A stretch of 54,278 nucleotides of DNA, from NCBI GenBank assembly GCA_031178105.1, contig JAPSJX010000004.1:1-54278 (forward strand). The letters run 5' to 3'. Of the stretch, positions 32,412 through 40,283 are shown in pieces; position 1 is the first letter of the stretch, and every line of letters starts with the position of its first letter. Source of the DNA: Agrococcus sp. (GTDB taxonomy: Bacteria; Actinomycetota; Actinomycetes; Actinomycetales; Microbacteriaceae). The position numbers and the translations under genes are program-made. The notes under the pieces were generated by a model. It made no database searches, was not told the origin of the DNA, and saw only the letters and a list, made by a program, of their open reading frames with translations.

Positions 32412-33434
32412 TCAGCGACGAGCCTCGGCGTCGTCGCGGAGCACCGCGTCGATCTCGTCCAGCTCGGTCGGCTCGAGCGGCGCCGCCGCGAGGGCCGCGA
32501 CGTTGGCCTCGAGCTGCTCCACGCTGCTGGCGCCGACGATCGCCGAGGTCACGCGCGCATCGCGCAGCACCCAGGTGAGCGCGAGCTGCGCGAGCGACTG
32601 CCCGCGACGCCGAGCGATCGCGTCGAGCGAGCGAGCCAGCGCGACCGCCGACTCCGTGACGTCGCTCGCCGAGAGGTAGCGGGATCGCGTCGCGCGTGAG
32701 CCCTCTGGCACGCCGCCGAGGTAGCGGTCGGTCAGGAGGCCCTGCGCGAGCGGCGAGAACGCGACCACGCCCATGCCGATCCGCTCGACCGTGTCGAGCA
32801 GCCCGTCCTCGACGCGGCGGTCGAGCATCGAGTAGCGGGGCTGGTGCAGCAGCAGCCGGCCGCCGGCTCGGGCCATGGCCTCCGCAGCGGTCTCGGTCTG
32901 CTCGGGCGAGTAGTTGGAGACCGCGGCGTGGCGAGCGCGACCGGACCGCACGATGTCGGCGAGGGCGCCCATCGTCTCGTCGATCGGCGTCTCCGGATCG
33001 GGCCGGTGGTGGTAGAAGACGTCGACGTGGTCGAGGCCCATGCAACGGAGGCTCTGGTCGAGCGAGGCGAAGAGGTACTTCCGCGACCCGCCATCGCCGT
33101 ACGGGCCCGACCACATGTCGTAGCCGGCCTTGCTCGAGATGATCAGCTCGTCGCGGTGCGCGCCGAGGTCGCGCGCGAGGTGGCGCCCGAACGACTCCTC
33201 GGCAGCTCCGTAGGGCGGGCCGTAGTTGTTCGCCAGGTCGAAGTGCGTGATGCCCAGGTCGAACGCCCGCGTGAGGATCGCGCGCTGGCGATCGGCGGGC
33301 GTCGTCTCGCCGAAGTTCTGCCAGAGCCCGAGCGAGAGCGCCGGCAGGCGCAGCCCGCTCGATCCAGCCTTGCGGTAGACCGCGCCGGCAGCCTCGTAGC
33401 GCTCGCTCGCCGCGACGTAGCGTTCCTCGACCAT
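32412..33434 (-). CDS. Aldo/keto reductase, YghZ-like
   Basis: A 340-residue AKR of the L-glyceraldehyde-3-phosphate reductase (YghZ/Gpr) type: LSLGLWQNFGE, FDLANNYGPPYGAAEESFG with Asp and Tyr, SSKAGYDMWSGPYGDGGSRKYL with the catalytic Lys and the long loop characteristic of this subgroup, and VDVFYHHRPD. Family members detoxify methylglyoxal or reduce glyceraldehyde phosphates. RBS AGGGAG precedes ATG 33434. It sits between the sugar ABC ATPase gene and the second AKR on the same strand, with possible own promoter (minus-strand TACGCT at 33506-33511). Confidence 0.9.
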   Translation of the reverse strand: MVEERYVAASERYEAAGAVYRKAGSSGLRLPALSLGLWQNFGETTPADRQRAILTRAFDLGITHFDLANNYGPPYGAAEESFGRHLARDLGAHRDELIISSKAGYDMWSGPYGDGGSRKYLFASLDQSLRCMGLDHVDVFYHHRPDPETPIDETMGALADIVRSGRARHAAVSNYSPEQTETAAEAMARAGGRLLLHQPRYSMLDRRVEDGLLDTVERIGMGVVAFSPLAQGLLTDRYLGGVPEGSRATRSRYLSASDVTESAVALARSLDAIARRRGQSLAQLALTWVLRDARVTSAIVGASSVEQLEANVAALAAAPLEPTELDEIDAVLRDDAEARR

Positions 33435-33618
33435 GGCTCTCTCCCTCTGTCGAGCGGACGGCCGGCCTCGGAGACGCGCCCGCCGCGATGCCGCTCGGTG
33501 TGGCCAGCGTAGGTGGACCCGGACAGCACGACGCGTGGGACCACCCACCCAGACCTGCGCTCCATCACTGGCGCTGGGCGCGAACGCGGACGCCGCTCGC
33601 CGGGTGGCGGGACCCCCT

Positions 33619-34695
33619 TCAGCGGATGCGGTGCCCCGTCGAGCGGTCGAACGCGATGACGCTCGACGCTTGCACCGCGAACGCCAGCTCGTCGCCGATC
33701 GCGGGCTGCGAGCCCTTCGGCAGTCGCGCCGTCCAGCGCACGCCGTGCCCGGTGCCGTAGACGAAGGTGTCGGAGCCCAGCTCCTCCACGAGCTCGACCG
33801 TGACGCGCACGAGCGCGGCGTCCGAGCCGGGCTGCGCGACGAGCTCGAGGTCCTCTGGGCGGATGCCATAGGTCAGCGTCACCGCCGAGTGGCAGGCAGC
33901 GGCGTGGAACGGCAGTCGCAGGTCGCCCACCCGTGCGCCCTCCGCGTCCGACCATGAGCCCTCGACGAGGTTCATCTGCGGCGAGCCGATGAAGCTCGCG
34001 ACGAACAGGGTCTCGGGCTCGTCGTAGAGCTCGCGCGGCGTACCGACCTGCTCGATGCGGCCCTGGTTCATGACGACGACGCGGTCGCCCATCGTCATCG
34101 CCTCGGTCTGGTCGTGCGTGACGTAGACGGTCGTCACGTCGAGCTTCCGCTGCAGCGCCGCGATCTGCCCGCGCGTCTGCACGCGCAGCTTCGCGTCGAG
34201 GTTGGACAGCGGCTCGTCCATGAGGAAGACCGAAGGGCGACGCACGATCGCGCGGCCCATCGCGACGCGCTGGCGCTGCCCGCCCGAGAGCTCGCGGGGC
34301 TTCCGGTCGAGCAGCTCATCGAGCTCGAGCAGCTCGGCCGCCTCGGCGACGAGCCTCTTCCGCTCGGCGACCGGCACCTTCGCGTTCTGCAGCGAGAACT
34401 CGATGTTGCCGGCCACCGTCATGTGCGGGTAGAGCGCATAGCTCTGGAACACCATGGCAACGTCTCGCTGACTGCCGTCGACCCCCGACACGTCGCGGTC
34501 GCCGAAGGCGATCCGCCCCGAGTCGGGGAACTCCAGACCGGCGAGCGCGCGCAGCGTCGTCGACTTGCCGCACCCCGAGGGGCCGACGAGCACGAGGAAC
34601 TCGCCGTGCTGGATCTCGAGGTCGATCGCGTCGATCGAGGGCCTCGAGGCGCCGGGGTAGGTGAGCGTGACGTCATGCAGCGAGACGTTGACCAT
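33619..34695 (-). CDS. UgpC/MsmK-type sugar ABC transporter ATPase
   Basis: A 358-residue ATPase for carbohydrate ABC importers: Walker A GPSGCGKST, signature LSGGQRQRVAMGRA, Walker B VFLMDEPLSNLDAKLR, and a C-terminal OB-type domain (about 235-358) that often mediates regulation. It immediately follows the substrate-binding protein gene, and energises the two permeases encoded upstream. Encoding the ATPase with its own permeases is less common in actinobacteria, which often share one MsmK. Confidence 0.93.
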   Translation of the reverse strand: MVNVSLHDVTLTYPGASRPSIDAIDLEIQHGEFLVLVGPSGCGKSTTLRALAGLEFPDSGRIAFGDRDVSGVDGSQRDVAMVFQSYALYPHMTVAGNIEFSLQNAKVPVAERKRLVAEAAELLELDELLDRKPRELSGGQRQRVAMGRAIVRRPSVFLMDEPLSNLDAKLRVQTRGQIAALQRKLDVTTVYVTHDQTEAMTMGDRVVVMNQGRIEQVGTPRELYDEPETLFVASFIGSPQMNLVEGSWSDAEGARVGDLRLPFHAAACHSAVTLTYGIRPEDLELVAQPGSDAALVRVTVELVEELGSDTFVYGTGHGVRWTARLPKGSQPAIGDELAFAVQASSVIAFDRSTGHRIR

Positions 34696-34728
34696 GGTGC
34701 TGTGGTGCCTTCTTCTCGAGGTGGTGCG

Positions 34729-36078
34729 TCAGCCCTCGAGCTGCGGCCGGAGGTCGTTCTCGTACAGGCCCTCGAGCTCGGTCTGGAGCGCGGCGAGCGC
34801 CTCCTCGACGTCGGCGTCGGTGGTGAGGATCCGCTGCAGCGCCGTCGCGAGCGCGAGGTCGCCACCGGGCAGGAACACGCGCATGTAGTCCTGCGTGCGC
34901 GTGCGGGTCTCGAGCTGGTTCACCGCGACCTCGAAGTTCGGGTTCTCGGCGTACAGCGCGCTCGCGTCGGCGTCGGAGCGGACCGGCATGTAGCCCGTCT
35001 CGCTCGAGAACGCCACGGTGTTCTCGGCGCTCGTCAGGTGATCGGCGAGCATCGCCGCGGCGAGCTGCTCCTCGGGAGTCGAGGCGGAGGAGATGGCGAT
35101 GCCGGCACCGCCGGTGGGCACGACGAGCTCCTGCTCGACGGGGCCGCCGGGGAGGAATGCGACGCCGACCTCGAAGGCAGCCGTCTCGGTGACGCCGCCG
35201 AGCGAGCCGGTCGAGCCGATGAACTGGCTCGTCGCACCGGCTGCGAAGTCATCGGCGGGTGAGCCGCTCGACACGTTCGCCCAGCCGTCCTGCACGGCGT
35301 CCTGCGCGAACTGCACGGCCTGGACCGTGCCCTCGCTCGTGACCGCGCTCGCGTCCCACTCGTCGGACCATCCGCCGCCGTAGCTCCAGACGAGGTTGTT
35401 CATCATCCAGGCCGGGTAGTCCTCGGCCGGCGGGAAGCTGAACGCGGTCTCGGTGACACCGGCGTCGATGAGCGCCTGGGAGTTCGCGCGCACCTCGTCC
35501 CATGTGGTCGGCGCCTCGGTGAGGCCGGCCTGCGCGTAGTGGTCCTCGTTGTAGTAGTAGATCGTCGTCGAGCGCGCGTACGGCACGGCGTAGTGCGCAT
35601 CCTCGTAGAGGTAGTCGTCGAAGAGCGTGGCGTTGTAGGTGGCGGTGTCGCCGCCGGCCGCCGCGAAGACGTCGTCGACCGCGAGCAGCGAGCCGTTGAC
35701 GTGGTTGGTGAACCACGTGGCGTCCGACATCACGACGAGGTCGCCGACGTCCCCCGAGGTCTGCGCGGTCTGGAAGCGCTGCGAGACCTCCTCGTAGTTC
35801 GCGCCCGCGGTGACGATCTCGACCTCGATGCCGGTCTCCTCGGTGAAGCCGTCGACGAGCTCCTGCTCGATCGCCTGCGAGCCGCCCGGGTGGTTCGTCC
35901 AGAAGCTGATCGACTCGGCGGGCTCGATCGCGGCCCAGTCGGTCGCGGCGGCAGATGCGCCGGGGCTCGACGCGCCGACGGCCGGGCCGCAGGCGGTGAG
36001 CCCGAGTGTCGCGACGCCGAGCACGGCCATCGTGGTGGTGACGCGCCTCGCGCGCGTCGAGCGGATGGTGGTCGACAT
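34729..36078 (-). CDS. Sugar ABC transporter substrate-binding lipoprotein (UgpB-like)
   Basis: A 449-residue extracellular solute-binding protein family 1 member with a signal peptide ending in lipobox LGLTAC (Cys30), so it is lipid-anchored. The mature part has the IEPAESISFWTNHPGG opening and Tyr/Trp-rich ligand regions (ARSTTIYYYNEDHY, WSYGGGWSDEW), typical of glycerol-3-phosphate or oligosaccharide binders. It is transcribed after both permease genes and before the ATPase, an order slightly different from the usual binding-protein-first arrangement. The ligand is not determinable. Confidence 0.92.
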   Translation of the reverse strand: MSTTIRSTRARRVTTTMAVLGVATLGLTACGPAVGASSPGASAAATDWAAIEPAESISFWTNHPGGSQAIEQELVDGFTEETGIEVEIVTAGANYEEVSQRFQTAQTSGDVGDLVVMSDATWFTNHVNGSLLAVDDVFAAAGGDTATYNATLFDDYLYEDAHYAVPYARSTTIYYYNEDHYAQAGLTEAPTTWDEVRANSQALIDAGVTETAFSFPPAEDYPAWMMNNLVWSYGGGWSDEWDASAVTSEGTVQAVQFAQDAVQDGWANVSSGSPADDFAAGATSQFIGSTGSLGGVTETAAFEVGVAFLPGGPVEQELVVPTGGAGIAISSASTPEEQLAAAMLADHLTSAENTVAFSSETGYMPVRSDADASALYAENPNFEVAVNQLETRTRTQDYMRVFLPGGDLALATALQRILTTDADVEEALAALQTELEGLYENDLRPQLEG

Positions 36079-36117
36079 GATGCTCCTTGGTGAGGGTGCG
36101 GTGGGTGGTCGGGTGGC

Positions 36118-36987
36118 TTACTTGACGGCGCCCTGCGTGAGGCCGCTGACGATGAAGCGCTGGAGCGCGGCGAACACGATGAGCACGGGCAGGATGACGA
36201 GCACGGCGCCGGCCATGAGGTAGCCGTAGCTGCCGGTCTGCCCCTCGATCGACTGCAGCAGGTTGAGGCCGACGGGCAGCGTCATCATGTCGACGGAGTC
36301 GGTGATGATGAGCGGCCACATGAAGTTGTTCCACTCGCCGACGATCGTGACGAGCGCGACGGTCGCGATCGTGGGCGCCGAGACGGGCGCCACGATGCGC
36401 CAGAGCCGCTTCAGGTGGCCCGCGCCGTCGAGCTTCGCCGCCTCGAGCAGGTCCTTGGGCAGCGTCTTGAACTGCTGACGCAGCAGGAAGGTGCCGAAGG
36501 CCGTGCCGAGGCCGGGCAGGATGATGCCCCACAGCGTGTTGCGGCCGCCGAGCGCCGAGATGGTCATGTAGTTGGGCAGCAGGGCCGCCTCGGGCGGCAC
36601 CATGAGCGCGACGAGGACCGCGATGAAGACGACGCTCTTGAACCGGAAGTCGACGAACACGAGCGCGTAGGCCGTCGTGATGGCGAGCACGACCTTGATG
36701 GCGGAGCCGACGATCGTGACGATGAGGCTGTTGCGCAGCACGGTGAGCAGCGGCACGGTGTCAGCGACGTGGCGGTAGTTGTCGAGCGTGGGCGCCAGCG
36801 GCCAGAGCGTGGGCTGCGTCGTGATGATCTCGGGCGCCGGCTTGAACGACGCGATGGCCATCCAGACGAGCGGCAGCACGATGATCGCCATCGCGAGGAG
36901 GATCGGCAGGTAGCCGCCGAGCAGCGTCGCGACGAGGTTGCGGCGCGAGAACGCCTGCCGCCAGTCGGAGATGTGGGTGGAGGTCAT
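36118..36987 (-). CDS. Sugar ABC transporter permease (UgpE/MalG-like)
   Basis: A 289-residue inner-membrane permease with six membrane helices; the ATPase-docking EAA loop reads LLEAAKLDGAG (about 195-205). The start overlaps the upstream permease stop by four bases. N-terminal MTSTHISDWRQAFSRRN is a typical cytoplasmic lead. Partner of the UgpA-like permease. Confidence 0.93.
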   Translation of the reverse strand: MTSTHISDWRQAFSRRNLVATLLGGYLPILLAMAIIVLPLVWMAIASFKPAPEIITTQPTLWPLAPTLDNYRHVADTVPLLTVLRNSLIVTIVGSAIKVVLAITTAYALVFVDFRFKSVVFIAVLVALMVPPEAALLPNYMTISALGGRNTLWGIILPGLGTAFGTFLLRQQFKTLPKDLLEAAKLDGAGHLKRLWRIVAPVSAPTIATVALVTIVGEWNNFMWPLIITDSVDMMTLPVGLNLLQSIEGQTGSYGYLMAGAVLVILPVLIVFAALQRFIVSGLTQGAVK

Positions 36988-37883
36988 GCGTAGTGCACCC
37001 GCTTCTCGACGAAGCGCAGCTGGAAGGCGGTGATGGCGAAGAGCACGACGAAGAGCACCACCGAGATCGCGGCCGCGTAGCCGGCGTTCTGGTAGGGCCC
37101 GAAGCCCTGGAGGAACAGCTCGAAGACGATGGTGTTCGTGCCGTTGCCCGACGGCGTCATGATCTTGAGGATGTCGAACGCCTGCATCGAGCTGAGGATG
37201 GTCGTGACGGTGAGGAAGAACACGGTGGGCGACAGCAGCGGCAGCGTGAGCTTGAAGAATCGACGCACCGCCCCCGCGCGGTCGATCCGCGCGGCCTCGA
37301 TGAGGTCGCTCGGGATCGACTGCAGGCCCGCGAGGAACACGACGGCGCAGAAGCCGAGGTTCTTCCAGATGTAGACGATCATCACCATGACGAGCGCGAG
37401 ATCGCTGTCGAGGTACCACTCCGGTGAGCGCGCGCCGAACGCGCGGAGCACGTGCCCGAGCAGCCCGAGCTGCGGGTCGAAGATGAAGTTCCACACCATG
37501 CCGACGCCGACGCCCGAGAGCACGTAGGGCGAGAAGATCGCCGTGCGGCCCGCAGTGACGCCGGGGATCCGGTGATTGAGGGCGAGCGCCACGAGCAGCC
37601 CGAGCACCATCGAGGCGACCACCGTGACGACCGTGAACGTGATCGTCACGCGCCACATCTCGACGCCCTGCGGCGACGTGAAGAGCCGCACGTAGTTGTC
37701 GAGGCCGGCGCTCGTCGCGGTCGTCGCACCCATCCGCCAGTTGAGCGTGGAGTAGTAGACGTTGCTCAGCAGCGGGAAGTAGATGAACGCAGCGATGAGC
37801 AGCAGGTTGGGCCCCGCGAAGGCGACGAAGACCAGCGCATCGCGGCGCCGCTGGCGTCGACGATGCGGGTTGGTGGTGGGCAC
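36984..37883 (-). CDS. Sugar ABC transporter permease (UgpA/MalF-like)
   Basis: A 299-residue permease with six membrane helices and EAA loop LIEAARIDRAG in the second half. GTG 37883 (VPTTNPHRRRQRRRDALVF) gives a standard Arg-rich cytoplasmic start; an in-frame TTG at 37916 is an alternative, and no strong ribosome site marks either. It is the first gene of the importer cluster. The upstream gap of 200 bases, shared with a divergent lipoprotein gene, should hold its promoter. Confidence 0.88.
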   Translation of the reverse strand: MPTTNPHRRRQRRRDALVFVAFAGPNLLLIAAFIYFPLLSNVYYSTLNWRMGATTATSAGLDNYVRLFTSPQGVEMWRVTITFTVVTVVASMVLGLLVALALNHRIPGVTAGRTAIFSPYVLSGVGVGMVWNFIFDPQLGLLGHVLRAFGARSPEWYLDSDLALVMVMIVYIWKNLGFCAVVFLAGLQSIPSDLIEAARIDRAGAVRRFFKLTLPLLSPTVFFLTVTTILSSMQAFDILKIMTPSGNGTNTIVFELFLQGFGPYQNAGYAAAISVVLFVVLFAITAFQLRFVEKRVHYA

Positions 37884-38083
37884 CCGTCGAGGCTGGCCAA
37901 GCGGATTGAACCGCAACTGTCGCGCGACCGACCTGCAGGGGTGCTCCAGGTGAACCGGAGGTTCTCTGACCTCGAGTCGGGCTGCTCACCGTGGGCAGAG
38001 CGGGTGCGGATCATCCGCGTGGATGAGGCCGATCCACCGCTCGTCCGACGCGACCGAGCGGCGCCGCGCGATGGGATGAGGGC

Positions 38084-38521
38084 ATGACACGACGCCACAC
38101 CTCGCTCGCCGCCCTGACGGCAGCCGCCCTCACCATCGCAGCGCTGACCGGCTGCGCAGGCATCACCGATCCCTTCAGCCGGGTGCACAGCGAATCGTTC
38201 GACTCCCGCGCCGACGCGGCGAGCGGCTGGGTCGGTGTGCCGATGCCGGAGTGGCTGCCCAGCGACGCCTCCGACATCCGCACCACAGCCACGGATGACG
38301 AGACGAACGCGGTCATCGCCTTCACCGGCAGCGAGCCGAGCGGCTGCACGACCGCTGCGCGCTCCTCGCTGCCGTTCGACGGGCGCTACGGCGGCTTCGA
38401 AGATGCGAGCGAGCTGCCTGACGAGGTGCTCCGGTGCGGGCCCTACGAGGTGCACGAGATGCCCGAGGGATGGCTCGCATGGTTCACCGCGACAGAGACC
38501 GGGGAGACCCCGATCTCCTGA
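38084..38521 (+). CDS. Hypothetical lipoprotein
   Basis: A 145-residue protein with a twin-Arg-containing signal sequence and lipobox ALTGC (Cys24). The mature domain contains three further cysteines (SGCTTAAR, VLRCGP region) that may bind each other; no family recognised. Divergent from the sugar importer and convergent with the quinone reductase-like gene. The start has a purine-rich GGGATGAGGG upstream. Confidence 0.75.
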   Translation: MTRRHTSLAALTAAALTIAALTGCAGITDPFSRVHSESFDSRADAASGWVGVPMPEWLPSDASDIRTTATDDETNAVIAFTGSEPSGCTTAARSSLPFDGRYGGFEDASELPDEVLRCGPYEVHEMPEGWLAWFTATETGETPIS

Positions 38522-38549
38522 TGGTCCCAGCGAGGCTGCGCGGGGCCCT

Positions 38550-39575
38550 TCAGCGCAGGTCGTCCGCGACGCGGATGAGCACCTTCCCGGTGACTCCGCC
38601 TTCAACGGCATCGTGAGCGGACGCCGTGTCCTCGAGCGAGAACCACGTCAGCGGCAGCCCTGCTTCCGCGCCCACGGGAAGAGCACCCGCCTCGAGCGCG
38701 GCAGTGATGTCCTCCGCGGCCACCGCGAGTGCCTCCGCCCCGACGGTGTAGAGCAGCAGTCCCTGCCAGCGGGCGTTCTTCGCGAAGCTGGCCACGATCG
38801 GAGCGGTGAACTCGTCGCCGTTGTTGTTCGCGTAGTACGCGATGCTGCCGTGGTTGGCGAGCACCTCGACGTCGAGCGCGGCGTTCTGAGCGGGCGCGAC
38901 TTCGACGATGTGGTCGACGCCGCTCGGAGCGACGGAGGACACCTTCGCCGAGAGCTCGCTGTCCGGGTACTGGAAGACGTGATGCGCGCCCGCTGCGCGG
39001 GCGAGGGCTGCCTTGTCGTCGTTGCTGACCGTGGCGATCACGGTCGCACCCGCCCACACCGCCAGCTGGATCGCGGCGTGGCCGACGGCTCCTGCTCCAC
39101 CCTGCACCAGCACCACACGGCCGTCGAGCGTGCCGGGTGCGAGGCGCGCCGGGCCGAACTCGTGCACGGTGAGCGCGCGGTGCGCGGTCATGGCGGGAAC
39201 GCCCAAGCTGGCCGCGACGTCGAATCCGATGCCGTCGGGCAGACGGACGACGCGACTTGCCGGCACGACCGCGAACTCTTGAGCTGTCCCCGTCGGACGC
39301 TGGTGGGCGGCGAGGAAGAGCCATACGCGGTCGCCGATCCTCAGATCCTCGACGTCCGCGCCGACAGCATCGACGACACCGGCGCCATCCTGGTTCGGGA
39401 CGATCTCTGCGAACTCGAGGGGCCGGCTGCCCGCGCGGGCCTTCCAATCGGTCGGGTTGACGCCCGACACGGCGACACGGACTCGCACCTCATCCGGGCC
39501 GGGCAGGGAGGGCTCGCGGTCGGTGAGCTCGAGGACCGATGAGGGACCGGACTGGGAGTAGATGATGGCTCGCAT
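38550..39575 (-). CDS. Quinone oxidoreductase-like MDR protein
   Basis: A 341-residue zinc-free medium-chain reductase like NADPH:quinone reductase. MRAIIYSQSGPSSVLELTDREPSLPGPDEVRVRV is a typical start, GVNPTDWKARAG replaces the zinc Cys/His site, and VLVQGGAGAVGHAAIQLAVW is the NADPH-binding segment. ATG 39575 is selected by that conserved start over an upstream in-frame ATG. It reduces quinones or enones. Convergent with the lipoprotein gene. Confidence 0.9.
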   Translation of the reverse strand: MRAIIYSQSGPSSVLELTDREPSLPGPDEVRVRVAVSGVNPTDWKARAGSRPLEFAEIVPNQDGAGVVDAVGADVEDLRIGDRVWLFLAAHQRPTGTAQEFAVVPASRVVRLPDGIGFDVAASLGVPAMTAHRALTVHEFGPARLAPGTLDGRVVLVQGGAGAVGHAAIQLAVWAGATVIATVSNDDKAALARAAGAHHVFQYPDSELSAKVSSVAPSGVDHIVEVAPAQNAALDVEVLANHGSIAYYANNNGDEFTAPIVASFAKNARWQGLLLYTVGAEALAVAAEDITAALEAGALPVGAEAGLPLTWFSLEDTASAHDAVEGGVTGKVLIRVADDLR

Positions 39576-39674
39576 GCTGGGTGCAAGTGAGGGGTGGCGG
39601 CGGATATTCCGCTGACGGCTTCGGCAGAGCACCGCGCGACCGCGGCACGACGGGCTGGCGGGCGGCCGAGCGGG

Positions 39675-40103
39675 TCAGCGCCACGTCCGCTCTGCTACGA
39701 CGGCGGGAGCAGCGGTCGCGTCGTAGACGCGCACCCAAGTCACCGCGATCGTGATCACGGCGAACCTCGGATCGAGCGCACGTGATCCTGGATGCTGCGC
39801 GTTGTAGGCGTTCCCGAACGTGACGCGATCGTCGCCCGAACAGACCGTGGCGGTCCCCTCCAGCTGGATCGAGACGCCCCCCGACAACCCGGCGACGACG
39901 GCGATGCTCGGATTGGCTCGAAGGTTCTCGACCTTTCGAGAATCGACGAGCGAGTCGAAGATCAGCGTCCCGTCCTCCAGCGCTGCCACGCCGACGAGCG
40001 CCGCTTGAGGCCGGCCGCTGCCGTCCGTGGTCGCGACCACCGCCAACCCGTGCGTCCTCACGAACGCCGCGATCGCGGCCCTATCGTCCGGGTCGACGCC
40101 CAT
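39675..40103 (-). CDS. Pyridoxamine 5'-phosphate oxidase-like (PPOX) protein
   Basis: A 142-residue split-barrel flavin-binding protein: LAVVATTDGSGRPQAALVGVAALEDGTLIFDSLVDSRKVENLRANPSIAVV is the FMN or F420 binding half. ATG 40103 was chosen over an upstream in-frame ATG because it begins at the barrel and follows a -10 box TACGGT (minus strand, 40110-40115) by six bases, suggesting a leaderless mRNA. The family includes FMN- and F420-dependent reductases; the cofactor cannot be decided. Confidence 0.82.
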   Translation of the reverse strand: MGVDPDDRAAIAAFVRTHGLAVVATTDGSGRPQAALVGVAALEDGTLIFDSLVDSRKVENLRANPSIAVVAGLSGGVSIQLEGTATVCSGDDRVTFGNAYNAQHPGSRALDPRFAVITIAVTWVRVYDATAAPAVVAERTWR

Positions 40104-40109
40104 GACGAC

Positions 40110-40115
40110 ACCGTA
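40110..40115 (-). promoter_or_regulatory. -10 box, leaderless PPOX gene
   Basis: Minus-strand TACGGT ends six bases before ATG 40103. The -35 is weak. Confidence 0.4.
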
Positions 40116-40217
40116 GTCGCTCGCAGGTGCCGCCTCATCGCCTCGACGGCGCCCGCTGAGCGCCGAGGCGTCGTGCAAGGGTTCCGTTGACTGGGACTGT
40201 CGGCTCTCCGGGAAGCC

Positions 40218-40247
40218 TTGACGGAAACCTCAGCCGACGCTTAGGTT
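40218..40247 (+). promoter_or_regulatory. Housekeeping promoter of the secreted subtilase
   Basis: -35 TTGACG (40218-40223), 18-base spacer, -10 TAGGTT (40242-40247): the best sigma-70-type promoter in the window. The leader carries RBS GAAGGA (40272-40277). Confidence 0.65.
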
Positions 40248-40283
40248 TGCGACCATCGTGCTCCCGCACCCGAAGGAATGACA

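Noticed and set aside
37952-37964. Inverted repeat GAACCGGAGGTTC upstream of the sugar importer, considered as a LacI-type operator
   Set aside because: Asymmetric centre and no nearby LacI gene; too short to call.
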